From Campylobacter ureolyticus (GTDB lineage Bacteria > Campylobacterota > Campylobacteria > Campylobacterales > Campylobacteraceae): a stretch of DNA of 64,000 nucleotides. Below are positions 1 through 14,386 of this stretch, piece by piece. The notes beneath the pieces were generated by a model. That model searched no databases. It saw only the letters and a program-made list of their open reading frames with translations, and had not been told where the DNA came from. A program made the translations under genes and the position numbers. The stretch lies in the NCBI RefSeq assembly GCF_013372225.1, contig NZ_CP053832.1, positions 1,426,001-1,490,000 on the forward strand. The letters are read 5' to 3'. Numbering within the stretch: position 1 is the first letter of the stretch; every line of letters begins with the position of its first letter.

Positions 1-6391
<6,391 letters not shown>

Positions 6392-6418
6392 TCATGGCAA
6401 AATTTGAAAGAAAAATTG

Positions 6419-6465
6419 GTGCTAAAGTTAGCACGAAATGTTTTGAAGGGAGAATTACTCCCTTC
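6419..6465 (-). promoter_or_regulatory. Two hairpins between rplL and rpoB
   Basis: Two inverted repeats stand in the 92-base gap. One pairs GTGCTAA with TTAGCAC (6419-6434, 2-base loop). The other pairs GAAGGGAG with CTCCCTTC (6445-6465, 5-base loop). Read on the minus strand, neither is followed by a T-run, so they do not look like full terminators. In many bacteria this gap holds a partial attenuator or an RNase III site that sets the ratio of L7/L12 to beta. That role is inferred here. Confidence 0.5.
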
Positions 6466-6474
6466 ATTTTTGTT

Positions 6475-6852
6475 TTATTTAAGCTCGACTTTAGCTCCAG
6501 CTTCTTCAAGTTGTTTTTTAGCTGCTTCAGCATCTTCTTTACTGATTCCTTCTTTAAGAGTTGAAGGTGTTTTTTCAGTAGCATCTTTTGCTTCTTTAAG
6601 TCCTAATCCTGTTAGAGCTCTTACAACTTTAATAACATTGATTTTTTTATCACCTGCATCAAGTAATACAACATCAAATTCTGTTTTTTCATCTGCACTA
6701 TCACCACCTGCTGCACCACCTGCTGCACCTGCAACCATTACTGGTGCTGCACTAACACCGAATTTCTCTTCAAATTCTTTAACTAATTCACTTAACTCTA
6801 AAACTGTTAAATTAGAAATATATTCTAATACATCTTCTTTTGTAATTGCCAT
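6475..6852 (-). CDS. rplL: 50S ribosomal protein L7/L12
   Basis: The acidic stalk protein of the large ribosomal subunit (125 residues), which recruits translation GTPases. The N-terminal dimerisation helix ([20 protein letters not shown]) is followed by an alanine/glycine-rich hinge ([13 protein letters not shown], about residues 38-50). Then comes the globular factor-binding domain with [21 protein letters not shown]. The length is normal. It lies 25 bases after rplJ, so the two stalk proteins are co-transcribed. The following gap to rpoB carries the two hairpins listed separately. Confidence 0.98.
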   Translation of the reverse strand: MAITKEDVLEYISNLTVLELSELVKEFEEKFGVSAAPVMVAGAAGGAAGGDSADEKTEFDVVLLDAGDKKINVIKVVRALTGLGLKEAKDATEKTPSTLKEGISKEDAEAAKKQLEEAGAKVELK

Positions 6853-6877
6853 TTATTATCTCCTAAATTTTTATTAT

Positions 6878-7357
6878 TTATGCTGATTGTTCTTTTTTTT
6901 CTTTAAGCGCATTTAAGCCGATTGTAAAATTTTGAATCGGTGCATTCCAAACTTGCAAAAGCATTGCAATAAGCTCTTCGCGACCTGGTAGTTTGGAAAG
7001 TGCTTCAACTTTACTAACATCACAAACTTCGCCATCAATATGAGCAGATTTTATAATAAAATTTTTATTTTTTTCTGCATATTTGAAAGCTACTTTTGAA
7101 ACATTTAGCTGATCGCCCCAAAGAAAAATATTGGTATCTTTTAACTCTAATCCTGTTTTTTCTACACTATTTAAAGCAATTCCAGCTAATGTGTTTTTTA
7201 TAACTTGAACTTTTACATCAGATTCTTTGGCTGCTTTTCTTAACTCTTCAAGTGAAGAAACACCAATCCCTCTATAATCAGCTACAATAACACCGTCAGC
7301 CTCTTTAAAGCTTTCAGTTAGCTTTGAAACAAGAGCTACCTTATTTTCTCTAGTCAA
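6878..7357 (-). CDS. rplJ: 50S ribosomal protein L10
   Basis: The stalk base protein L10 (159 residues). It anchors L7/L12 dimers to 23S rRNA and in many bacteria represses its own operon. It shows the L10 pattern of an N-terminal [25 protein letters not shown], then VKVIKNTLA-type residues and a C-terminal helix for L7/L12. The start is a TTG at 7357 (MTRENK), preceded by GGAG five bases away; no ATG is better placed. The 98-base gap upstream probably carries the L10 leader. Confidence 0.97.
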   Translation of the reverse strand: MTRENKVALVSKLTESFKEADGVIVADYRGIGVSSLEELRKAAKESDVKVQVIKNTLAGIALNSVEKTGLELKDTNIFLWGDQLNVSKVAFKYAEKNKNFIIKSAHIDGEVCDVSKVEALSKLPGREELIAMLLQVWNAPIQNFTIGLNALKEKKEQSA

Positions 7358-7359
7358 CT

Positions 7360-7450
7360 TTTCTCCTTTCCGATCAGTGATTTCAAGCAGAGAGAATTAC
7401 TTCAATTGAGCCCAAAGGCCTCTGGCTATCTCCAATCTAAAATATATTAT
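7360..7450 (-). promoter_or_regulatory. Probable L10 leader (autoregulatory mRNA element)
   Basis: The 98-base gap between rplA and rplJ is GC-richer than other gaps here. Read on the minus strand it holds a complementary pair (GAGGCC and GGGCTC with one mismatch) close before an AATTGAAGTAATTC stretch. The rplA-rplJ gap is where L10 leaders occur in other bacteria. The fold was judged by eye only; a covariance-model search would decide. Confidence 0.4.
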
Positions 7451-7455
7451 TTATT

Positions 7456-8157
7456 TTATTTTAAATCAATTATTTCTTGTGAATCAAGATTAACTGATGG
7501 ACTCATTGTAAGTGATAAGGCTGCATTTTTAACATATCTACCCTTTGCAGTGGCAGGCTTATGTTTATTTATCTCTTTAATAAAAGTAGTTAAATTTGCC
7601 ATAATCTCTTCTTTTGAAAAGCTTACTTTACCAATGCCTGCATGAATGTTACCTTGCTTATCAACTCTAAAGTTAACTTGTCCACCTTTTGCATTTTTAA
7701 CAGCCTGTGCTACATCCATTGTAACAGTGCCTGTTTTTGGGTTTGGCATAAGACCCTTAGGTCCTAAAATTCTACCAACTTTACCAACTAAACCCATTAG
7801 ATTTGGTGTAGCTATTAAAACATCAAAATTGATGTTACCTTTTTGAATTTCTTCAACCAAATCATCATCACCAACTATATCAGCACCTGCATTTTTAGCT
7901 TCATCAGCTTTAATATCCTTTGCAATAACTGCTACTCTTACCACTTTGCCTGTGCCTGATGGAAGAACAACTGAACCTCTTACCATTTGGTCTGCATATT
8001 TTGGATCAACATTTAGCTTTAATGCTATTTCAACTGTTTCATCAAATTTAGCAGATGAAAGTGTTTTTACAGTAGATACCGCTTCTTCAAGCGAGTAATT
8101 TTTTTCAGAATCAACTTTTTTTAATAATTCCGTAAATCTTTTTGAATTTTTTCTCAT
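7456..8157 (-). CDS. rplA: 50S ribosomal protein L1
   Basis: Ribosomal protein L1 (233 residues) forms the mobile L1 stalk at the E site. It has the standard start ([27 protein letters not shown]), the central [14 protein letters not shown] and [28 protein letters not shown] segments, and the closing MSPSVNLD. The length is normal. It lies between rplK (56 bases upstream) and the leader of rplJ, as in the usual cluster. L1 often represses rplKA by binding the rplK mRNA; I did not resolve such a site. Confidence 0.98.
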   Translation of the reverse strand: MRKNSKRFTELLKKVDSEKNYSLEEAVSTVKTLSSAKFDETVEIALKLNVDPKYADQMVRGSVVLPSGTGKVVRVAVIAKDIKADEAKNAGADIVGDDDLVEEIQKGNINFDVLIATPNLMGLVGKVGRILGPKGLMPNPKTGTVTMDVAQAVKNAKGGQVNFRVDKQGNIHAGIGKVSFSKEEIMANLTTFIKEINKHKPATAKGRYVKNAALSLTMSPSVNLDSQEIIDLK

Positions 8158-8213
8158 AAATTTCTCCGCATTAATTTTGCTTCCACCTTTTTATCCTTGG
8201 TGGTAAAAGGATT

Positions 8214-8639
8214 TTAATCAACTACGGTTATACCCATAGATTTTGCAGAACCAGCTATAATTCTAGCAGCTTGCTCTTTGTCTGTTGTATTTAAATCAGC
8301 AATTTTTTTCTCAACTATCTCTAAAACTTGTGCTTTTGTTAAAGTAGCAACTTTATTTTTTAGAGGATTATCTGAGCCTTTGCTAATTCCAGCAGCTTTT
8401 TTTATTAAATCTGTTGCTGGTGGTTGTTTTGTCACAAATGTAAAACTTTTATCAGCATAAACAGTTATTATAACAGGAATGTTAAAACCTGCCATATCTT
8501 TTGTTTTTTCATTAAAAGCTTTACAAAACTCCATAATATTTACACCTTGCTGACCAAGTGCTGGACCTACCGGAGGACTTGGATTTGCCTTTGCAGCAGC
8601 AATTTGTAGTTTAATCTGACCTGTTACTTTCTTAGCCAT
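8214..8639 (-). CDS. rplK: 50S ribosomal protein L11
   Basis: Ribosomal protein L11 (141 residues) binds the GTPase-associated centre of 23S rRNA and is the site of thiostrepton action. The N-terminal domain shows the proline-rich [27 protein letters not shown] and the C-terminal domain ends with the RNA-binding [16 protein letters not shown]. The start ATG follows a GGAG-like site. It lies 18 bases after nusG, in the standard secE-nusG-rplK order. Confidence 0.98.
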   Translation of the reverse strand: MAKKVTGQIKLQIAAAKANPSPPVGPALGQQGVNIMEFCKAFNEKTKDMAGFNIPVIITVYADKSFTFVTKQPPATDLIKKAAGISKGSDNPLKNKVATLTKAQVLEIVEKKIADLNTTDKEQAARIIAGSAKSMGITVVD

Positions 8640-8657
8640 TAGACTATCTCCTTAATC

Positions 8658-9188
8658 TTAAACAATTTTCTCAACTTGTGAATATAATATTTCAACTGGG
8701 GTACTTCTACCAAATATAGAAACATTTAGCTTTAAAGTTCCATGTATCATATCATACTCTTCTACAGTTCCAATAAAATTTGCAAAAGGACCTTCTTTTA
8801 TTCTCACGCTTTCACCCTCATCAAAAGAAATTTTTGGTTTTGGTGCAGCTCTTTTATTAACTTTATCCAAAATCATTTCAACATCTTTATCACTTAAGGC
8901 TGAAGGTTTTTTACTTTCGCCAATAAAACGACTAACTTTTGGCAAACTTTGAATTTTATGCCAAAGTGCAGTATCTAAATCAAGTTTAGCAAAACAATAA
9001 CCAGGATAAAGGCTTTTTTCCTTTATTGTTTGCTTGCCATTTTTAATATCTATTAAATCTTCAGTTGGAACAACAACTTGCTCCACTTTATCTTGCAATC
9101 CTTGATTTTCTACTAAAGTCTCAATTGCATTCTTTACACTCATTTCAGAACCAGCATAAGTCTGTATAGCATACCATCTGTGTGCCAT
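8658..9188 (-). CDS. nusG: Transcription termination/antitermination factor NusG
   Basis: NusG binds elongating RNA polymerase and links it to Rho or to ribosomes. It has the NGN domain (HRWYAIQTYAGSEMSVKNAIE, with YPGYCFAKLDL) and a C-terminal KOW domain (GESVRIKEGPFANFIGTVEEYD). Three start codons lie in a row (GTG 9194, ATG 9191, ATG 9188). I take the ATG at 9188 (MAHRWY) because it is seven bases from the GAGG site; the others are four bases or less away. It follows secE almost without a gap. Confidence 0.95.
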   Translation of the reverse strand: MAHRWYAIQTYAGSEMSVKNAIETLVENQGLQDKVEQVVVPTEDLIDIKNGKQTIKEKSLYPGYCFAKLDLDTALWHKIQSLPKVSRFIGESKKPSALSDKDVEMILDKVNKRAAPKPKISFDEGESVRIKEGPFANFIGTVEEYDMIHGTLKLNVSIFGRSTPVEILYSQVEKIV

Positions 9189-9197
9189 CATCACACC

Positions 9198-9380
9198 TCA
9201 CACTATCTTAGAAATGGTAAAAGACATAATTAAATCAACCAAAGCCAAAAATACAGATACAGCAAAAACTACGATAATAACCATCACAAAAGCATTCCTA
9301 ATTTGCTCTTTTGTTGGAAATATTACCTTATCTAGTTCTATTTTTGATTGATATATATAACTTTTAATTTTTTCCATCAT
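9198..9380 (-). CDS. secE: Preprotein translocase subunit SecE
   Basis: The small essential membrane subunit of the SecYEG channel (about 60 residues). It has an amphipathic N-terminal helix (MEKIKSYIYQSKIELDKVIFPTKEQ) and one membrane span (NAFVMVIIVVFAVSVFLALVDLIM), the one-span form common in this phylum. The reading frame is open further upstream into tRNA-Trp, but the ATG at 9380 has an AAAAGG site four bases before it and clears the tRNA; the adjacent ATG at 9377 is also possible. It follows tRNA-Trp by 12 bases. Confidence 0.95.
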   Translation of the reverse strand: MMEKIKSYIYQSKIELDKVIFPTKEQIRNAFVMVIIVVFAVSVFLALVDLIMSFTISKIV

Positions 9381-9392
9381 TAAACCTTTTGG

Positions 9393-9468
9393 TGGCAGGG
9401 CAAGAGGGATTCGAACCCCCAACCTGCGGATTTGGAATCCGACGCTCTACCGTTGGAGCTATTGCCCT
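9393..9468 (-). tRNA. tRNA-Trp (CCA)
   Basis: Full cloverleaf on the minus strand: acceptor AGGGCAA pairs with TTGCCCT, the anticodon stem CGGAT/ATCCG carries loop TTCCAAA (anticodon CCA), and the T-loop is TTCGAAT. The 3' CCA is encoded. It lies between rpmG and secE, the conserved place for tRNA-Trp in many bacteria, and is probably co-transcribed with them. Confidence 0.97.
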
Positions 9469-9476
9469 AACTAATC

Positions 9477-9635
9477 TTAACTTTTTAGTTTAACCTCTTT
9501 ATGAACTGTGTGTTTTTTAAGTCTTGGACAATACTTTTTAAGCTCCAGTTTCTCAGTAGTAGTTTTACTATTTTTATATGTAGTGTAGTTTATATCTCCA
9601 CTCTCACTGCATTTTAAACCAACTTTTATTCTCAT
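9477..9635 (-). CDS. rpmG: 50S ribosomal protein L33
   Basis: A 52-residue ribosomal protein, translated directly from the minus strand as [19 protein letters not shown], then [21 protein letters not shown] and [11 protein letters not shown]. It has the L33 pattern K[10 protein letters not shown] plus the C-terminal H-x-x-H-K-E-x-K. Only two of the four zinc-ligand cysteines of the zinc-binding form remain (C9 and the C of YCP), so it is probably a zinc-independent version. A GGAAG site precedes the ATG. It lies just before tRNA-Trp and after the tuf terminator. Confidence 0.95.
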   Translation of the reverse strand: MRIKVGLKCSESGDINYTTYKNSKTTTEKLELKKYCPRLKKHTVHKEVKLKS

Positions 9636-9659
9636 ATGGGACTTCCTTAAATAAAAAAT

Positions 9660-9682
9660 AAGAGTGAGACAAGCTCACTCTT
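9660..9682 (-). terminator. Rho-independent terminator after tuf
   Basis: A stem pairs AGAGTGAG (9661-9668) with CTCACTCT (9674-9681) around a 5-base loop. On the minus strand it is followed by an ATTTTTTATTT tail. It lies 14 bases beyond the tuf stop and before the rpmG ribosome site, so some read-through or a further promoter must serve rpmG-secE-nusG. Confidence 0.8.
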
Positions 9683-9695
9683 TTTTGTAAAAAAA

Positions 9696-10895
9696 TTACT
9701 CTATAATTTTTGCAACAACACCAGAACCAACAGTTCTACCACCCTCACGGATAGCAAATCTTGTTCCTTGCTCTAGTGCAACTGGGTGAATAAGCTCAAC
9801 TGTTATTTTAACGTTATCGCCTGGCATAACCATTTCTTTGCCTTCACCAAGAGTAATTGAACCTGTAACGTCTGTTGTTCTAACATAGAATTGTGGTCTA
9901 TAGTTATTAAAGAATGGTGTATGTCTTCCACCTTCTTCTTTAGTTAGAATATAAACCTCAGCTTCAAATTTATTATGAGGAGTAATTGAGCCTGGTTTAC
10001 ATAAAACCATACCTCTTTCAACATCATCTTTACCTGTTCCTCTAAGAAGTATTCCTACATTATCACCAGCCTCACCTTGTTCCATCTCTTTTCTAAACAT
10101 TTCAACGCCTGTTACAGTTGTTGTTTGAGTTGGTTTAATACCTACAATTTCAATAGTATCACCTACTTTTACAACACCTTTTTCAACTCTACCTGTAACA
10201 ACTGTTCCACGACCTGAAATTGAAAATACATCTTCAATAGGCATTAGGAATGGTTTGTCAGTGTCTCTTTGCGGAGTTGGGATATAGCTATCAACTGCAT
10301 CCATAAGTTCCATTATTTTAGCTGACCACTCACCATCAGTACCAGCTTTTGCCTCTTCTAGAGCTTTTAAAGCTGAACCAACAATGATAGGTGTATCATC
10401 ACCAGGGAAACCGTACTCATTTAATAGCTCTCTAACTTCCATTTCAACTAGCTCGATAAGCTCAGCATCATCAACCATATCAGCTTTATTTAAGAAAACT
10501 ACTATGTAAGGAACACCAACTTGTCTTGAAAGTAAGATATGCTCTCTAGTTTGTGGCATAGGACCATCAGCTGCGTTAACAACTAGTATAGCGCCATCCA
10601 TTTGTGCAGCACCAGTAATCATGTTTTTAACATAGTCAGCGTGCCCAGGACAGTCAACGTGAGCATAGTGTCTATTTGTAGTTTCATACTCTATGTGTGA
10701 AGTTGCAATTGTAATACCACGATCTTTTTCTTCAGGAGCATTGTCTATGTTATCATAGTCTTTTAGCTCAGCTAGACCTTTTCTTGAAAGAACTGCAGAA
10801 ATAGCAGCAGTTAAAGTAGTTTTACCATGGTCAACGTGACCGATAGTACCGATATTAACGTGTGGCTTGTTACGCGTAAATTTTTCTTTAGCCAT
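9696..10895 (-). CDS. tuf: Elongation factor Tu
   Basis: EF-Tu (399 residues) brings aminoacyl-tRNA to the ribosome. G motifs are clear: GHVDHGKT (G1), DCPGH (G3), NKADM (G4) and GSALK (G5), followed by domains 2 and 3 ending in [16 protein letters not shown] take the ATG at 10895 (MAKEKFTR), preceded by GGAGG; an in-frame upstream start would add four residues that the family lacks. It follows four tRNA genes on the same strand and is closed by a strong terminator. Confidence 0.99.
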   Translation of the reverse strand: MAKEKFTRNKPHVNIGTIGHVDHGKTTLTAAISAVLSRKGLAELKDYDNIDNAPEEKDRGITIATSHIEYETTNRHYAHVDCPGHADYVKNMITGAAQMDGAILVVNAADGPMPQTREHILLSRQVGVPYIVVFLNKADMVDDAELIELVEMEVRELLNEYGFPGDDTPIIVGSALKALEEAKAGTDGEWSAKIMELMDAVDSYIPTPQRDTDKPFLMPIEDVFSISGRGTVVTGRVEKGVVKVGDTIEIVGIKPTQTTTVTGVEMFRKEMEQGEAGDNVGILLRGTGKDDVERGMVLCKPGSITPHNKFEAEVYILTKEEGGRHTPFFNNYRPQFYVRTTDVTGSITLGEGKEMVMPGDNVKITVELIHPVALEQGTRFAIREGGRTVGSGVVAKIIE

Positions 10896-10967
10896 TTTTT
10901 CCTCCATTAATTAATGTTTTTTATACTTTTTAAAAATTTGTGTTTATTTGCTATTCTATAATTTTGA

Positions 10968-11042
<75 letters not shown>

Positions 11043-11167
11043 ATAAACTCATGGCAAAAGTAGAATTAAACAAATTTAACATACACAAACAACTATTTGG
11101 AAACTTAAAGCTAGCAACTGTAATAAAAAATAATACATACAGCTCCCAGTTTTAAAATCCTAAATTT

Positions 11168-11244
11168 TGGAGCGGGAAACGAGGCTCGAACTCGCGACCC
11201 TCAGCTTGGAAGGCTGATGCTCTAGCCAACTGAGCTACTCCCGC
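11168..11244 (-). tRNA. tRNA-Gly (TCC)
   Basis: Acceptor GCGGGAG pairs with TTCCCGC allowing one wobble. The anticodon loop CTTCCAA gives anticodon TCC, the T-loop is TTCGAGC, and CCA is encoded. Third member of the Thr-Tyr-Gly-Thr cluster upstream of tuf. Confidence 0.96.
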
Positions 11245-11250
11245 AAACAA

Positions 11251-11335
<85 letters not shown>

Positions 11336-11372
11336 CCTTTACATATCTGGTCAAACACTGTTTTTTAAAAAA

Positions 11373-11448
11373 TGGAGCTGGTGAACGGACTTGAACCGCC
11401 GACCTACTGCTTACAAGGCAGTAGCTCTACCAACTGAGCTACACCAGC
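11373..11448 (-). tRNA. tRNA-Thr (TGT)
   Basis: Acceptor GCTGGTG pairs with CACCAGC with one mismatch or wobble. The anticodon stem ACTGC/GCAGT carries loop CTTGTAA (anticodon TGT), and CCA is encoded. It is the first gene of the tRNA-tuf transcript, about 33 bases downstream of a consensus promoter. Confidence 0.95.
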
Positions 11449-11480
11449 ACCAAATACAATTTTTTAAATTGTAAAGGTGT

Positions 11481-11509
11481 ATTGTATCTTATTTTTTTTT
11501 CTATGTCAA
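11481..11509 (-). promoter_or_regulatory. Sigma-70 promoter of the tRNA-tuf operon
   Basis: On the minus strand, TTGACA (11504-11509), a 17-base spacer and TACAAT (11481-11486) stand about 33 bases before tRNA-Thr(TGT). Both boxes are at or near consensus with ideal spacing, as expected for a highly expressed stable-RNA and EF-Tu transcript. Confidence 0.85.
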
Positions 11510-11546
11510 GGAATTTATAAAAATATAACTGAAAAAATTAATTTAA

Positions 11547-11572
11547 AACCCCTTTATTTATAAAAAGGGGTT
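11547..11572 (-). terminator. Terminator after the aldehyde dehydrogenase gene
   Basis: Stem AACCCCTTT (11547-11555) pairs with AAAGGGGTT (11564-11572), with an 8-base loop. On the minus strand it is followed by a TTTTAAATTAATTTTTT tail. It closes ald about 14 bases beyond its stop codon and insulates it from the tRNA-tuf promoter. Confidence 0.8.
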
Positions 11573-11586
11573 ATTTTATTAGCTTA

Positions 11587-13047
11587 TTAATAGAGACCGG
11601 ATGTTTTTCCTGTTAAATCTACCATTATATTTTTTGCTTGAGTGTAATGCTCAAGAATCATTTTATGTGTTTCTCTACCAATTCCTGAGTTTTTATATCC
11701 ACCAAATGGTGCACCTGCTGGAATTTGATTATAACAATTTATCCAAACCCTTCCAGTTTCCATGGCTCTTGCAGTATTTAGAGCTTTTGTAATATTGTTT
11801 GTAAATATTCCACCGCCCAAGCCATACTCGCTGTCATTTACCATTTTTATAAGTTCATCTTCGTTTTTAAACTTAATAACAACGCCTACTGGTCCAAAAA
11901 TTTCTTCTTGCGCAACTCTCATATCATTTTTAGCATTTACTATCAAAGTTGGCTCTACAAAAGCATCTCCAGCAGCTGATCTTTTACCACCAACTGCAAT
12001 TTTTGCCCCTTCACTTAAAGCAATATCTATATAACTTAAAATTTTATCGGCTTGTTTTTTATTAATTTGTGCACCCATTTGAGTATTTGGATCAAGCGGG
12101 TCACCCACTTTTATATTTTTAAATTTCTCTACTGCTTTTTCAATAAACTCATCATAAATACTTTCTTCAACAAAAATTCTACTTCCAGCACAACAAACTT
12201 GACCTTGATTAAACAAAATACCCATTTGAACGCCATCAAGAGCCTTCTGCATGCACGCATCAGCATATATTATGTTTGCACTTTTTCCACCTAATTCAAG
12301 AGTTGAAGGGATTATTCTTTCTGCAGCAGCTATTCCAATATCTCTACCAACTTCAGTTGAGCCTGTAAAAGCCAATTTGTCAAGATCTGGATGATTTTTT
12401 AACCACTCACCTGATTTACTACCTTTTCCAGTAATCACATTTACAATACCTTTTGGTAAAACATCTTTAATAAGTCTCATAAGCTCTAAAACACTTAAGC
12501 TTGTTTCACTTGATGGTTTAAAAACAGTTGTATCACCCGCTGCGATAACTGGCGCTAATTTCCATGCTGCCATTAAAAATGGAAAATTCCAAGGAACAAT
12601 TTGTCCTACAACGCCAATTGGCTCTCTTAAAACCATACTTAAAATTTGTTCGTTTAGAACATTTGCACTACCTTCTTGTGCTAAAATAACACCAGCAAAA
12701 TATCTAAAATGATCAGCAGCATAAGGAATATCAACATTTAAAGTTTCTCTAATTGGTTTTCCGTTATCCATAGATTCAACTTTTGCTAAAAATTCTTTAT
12801 TTTCATCTATAATGTCTGCGATTTTGTTTAATATTTCTGAACGCTGATTAACAGTTGATCGTCTAAACTTTTCAAAAGCTTTTCTCGCTGCTTTTACAGC
12901 TAAATCAACATCTTCTTTTGTGGCATCGGTAATGTCTGCAAGTTTTTTACCATTTGCTGGATTAAAAACCTCAAGTGTTTCATTGGCACTTGATTTTACA
13001 AACTCACCACCGATAAATAAATTATATTTTTCTTGTAAATTTACCAT
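11587..13047 (-). CDS. ald: NAD(P)-dependent aldehyde dehydrogenase
   Basis: A 486-residue enzyme oxidising an aldehyde to the acid with NAD(P). It has the cofactor motif FTGSTEVGRDIG, the general-base glutamate in LELGGKSANI and the catalytic cysteine in FNQGQVCCAGSR. The spacing of GDPLDPNTQMGAQ and the C-terminal GRVWINCYNQIPAGAPFGGYKNSGIGRETHKM resembles the AldB/acetaldehyde dehydrogenase branch; the true substrate is not visible from sequence. An AAAGGAG site precedes the ATG. It stands alone with its own terminator. Confidence 0.92.
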   Translation of the reverse strand: MVNLQEKYNLFIGGEFVKSSANETLEVFNPANGKKLADITDATKEDVDLAVKAARKAFEKFRRSTVNQRSEILNKIADIIDENKEFLAKVESMDNGKPIRETLNVDIPYAADHFRYFAGVILAQEGSANVLNEQILSMVLREPIGVVGQIVPWNFPFLMAAWKLAPVIAAGDTTVFKPSSETSLSVLELMRLIKDVLPKGIVNVITGKGSKSGEWLKNHPDLDKLAFTGSTEVGRDIGIAAAERIIPSTLELGGKSANIIYADACMQKALDGVQMGILFNQGQVCCAGSRIFVEESIYDEFIEKAVEKFKNIKVGDPLDPNTQMGAQINKKQADKILSYIDIALSEGAKIAVGGKRSAAGDAFVEPTLIVNAKNDMRVAQEEIFGPVGVVIKFKNEDELIKMVNDSEYGLGGGIFTNNITKALNTARAMETGRVWINCYNQIPAGAPFGGYKNSGIGRETHKMILEHYTQAKNIMVDLTGKTSGLY

Positions 13048-13123
13048 AATTTCTCCTTTAAATAATATGGAGAAATTATAAGGTACTTAATTAAACACTT
13101 TGCTTACTTTTTGATAATATTTA

Positions 13124-14386
13124 TTAAAAAGTAAGAGCTTTGGCAATTAATTCAACTGGATTAACGCATCTTATATCTGATGATATTAAATTTAAAGAGT
13201 TGTTTAGTTGCATTCTACAGGCACTACACTCAGCACTTACAAAATCTGCCTTTGTTTTTTGTATCATCGGGGCTTTTTTAAGGCCTGCAGTTTTACTTAA
13301 GTGATAATTATTTGTTTGCATTGTAACACCACCAAATCCACAACACATATCAGGATTTTCCATTTCCAAAAGAGTAAAATTATTAGATAAAAGTTCACGC
13401 GGCTCTTTAAAAACGCCTTGCATTTTTTTAGCATGGCATGGATCGTGATAGGTGATTTTTAAATTTAGTTTTTCTTTTTTTGCTAAAATTTCTTTTAAAT
13501 TTGTGTGTTTATAGAAATATTCACTTGCTAAAAATATTTTATCTTGCAATTTTATAGCTCTTTCTTGCCAGCTTGGCTCATCATAAAACAAATGAGCGTA
13601 ATCAACCTTTACCATACCAGAACAGGTAGCTTCAGGTATTATAATGGCATCAACTTTTTTAAGCATTTCCTCAAAATAAACTATGTTTTTCTTAGCAAGT
13701 TTTTTTGTAGTTTTATTATCTCCAGTAAAATACATGGCCGCACCACAACAAACTTGCTTTTTCATTAAATCTAAATTTATTTTTAGACTTTGGCAAATTT
13801 TTAAAATACTTTCTCCAATATTTGTATAAGCATAATTTCCCATACAGCCAATAAAAAGTCCAATTGTTTTTTCTCCACCATTATCTATAAACTCTTCATG
13901 TGAGTTTAAAAAACTTTTTTTAGAAGCAGTTGGAAGTAATCTTTCTTTTTTGACAAGAGGCATTTTAAAACGTGGTTTCATAGAATTTGAAAAATTTTCT
14001 TTTTTTATTTTAAAGCCACAGCTTTGAAAAACATATCCCATTCTTGCACAAATATCTAAAACTTTTCTATGACTTAAAAACCAAAAAGCCATCTTTTTAT
14101 ACCATGCAATACCATACTTTTTGGCGATATCAACTCTCACGTTTTCAATCGCAGCATCTGTTTTTATGCTTTTTGGACATGCATCAACACAATTTGTACA
14201 TAGAAAACAACTCTCAAATATAGTTTTTAAATTTTTATCAAGAGCTAAATTCCCATCCTTATATGCCCCTAAAAGATCCAAAAACCCTCTTGGAGATGTT
14301 GTTTCATCACGGTTTATATTATAAATCGTACAAACTTGTATACATTTACCACATTTTATACATTCATTTGAAATTTCTTTTATCAT
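13124..14386 (-). CDS. Fe-S oxidoreductase, CCG-domain family (GlpC/GlcF-like)
   Basis: A 420-residue electron-transfer protein. Two ferredoxin-type 4Fe-4S motifs lie at the N-terminus (C9-x2-C12-x2-C15-x3-C19 and C60-x2-C63-x2-C66-x3-C70). Two CCG domains follow: a CMGNYAYTNIGE...QVCCGAAM unit and a CHAKKMQG...DMCCGFGGV unit near the C-terminus. This architecture is shared with GlpC, glycolate oxidase GlcF and LdhE-type subunits, which pass electrons from a flavin dehydrogenase to quinone; no flavin partner is beside it. It overlaps hemN by four bases. The same neighbour is found beside hemN in C. jejuni (Cj0991c, from memory). Substrate unknown. Confidence 0.85.
   Translation of the reverse strand: MIKEISNECIKCGKCIQVCTIYNINRDETTSPRGFLDLLGAYKDGNLALDKNLKTIFESCFLCTNCVDACPKSIKTDAAIENVRVDIAKKYGIAWYKKMAFWFLSHRKVLDICARMGYVFQSCGFKIKKENFSNSMKPRFKMPLVKKERLLPTASKKSFLNSHEEFIDNGGEKTIGLFIGCMGNYAYTNIGESILKICQSLKINLDLMKKQVCCGAAMYFTGDNKTTKKLAKKNIVYFEEMLKKVDAIIIPEATCSGMVKVDYAHLFYDEPSWQERAIKLQDKIFLASEYFYKHTNLKEILAKKEKLNLKITYHDPCHAKKMQGVFKEPRELLSNNFTLLEMENPDMCCGFGGVTMQTNNYHLSKTAGLKKAPMIQKTKADFVSAECSACRMQLNNSLNLISSDIRCVNPVELIAKALTF

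Noticed and set aside
9381-9422. Longer SecE starting inside tRNA-Trp
   Set aside because: The extra 14 residues come from the tRNA sequence; the ATG at 9380 has a good ribosome site.
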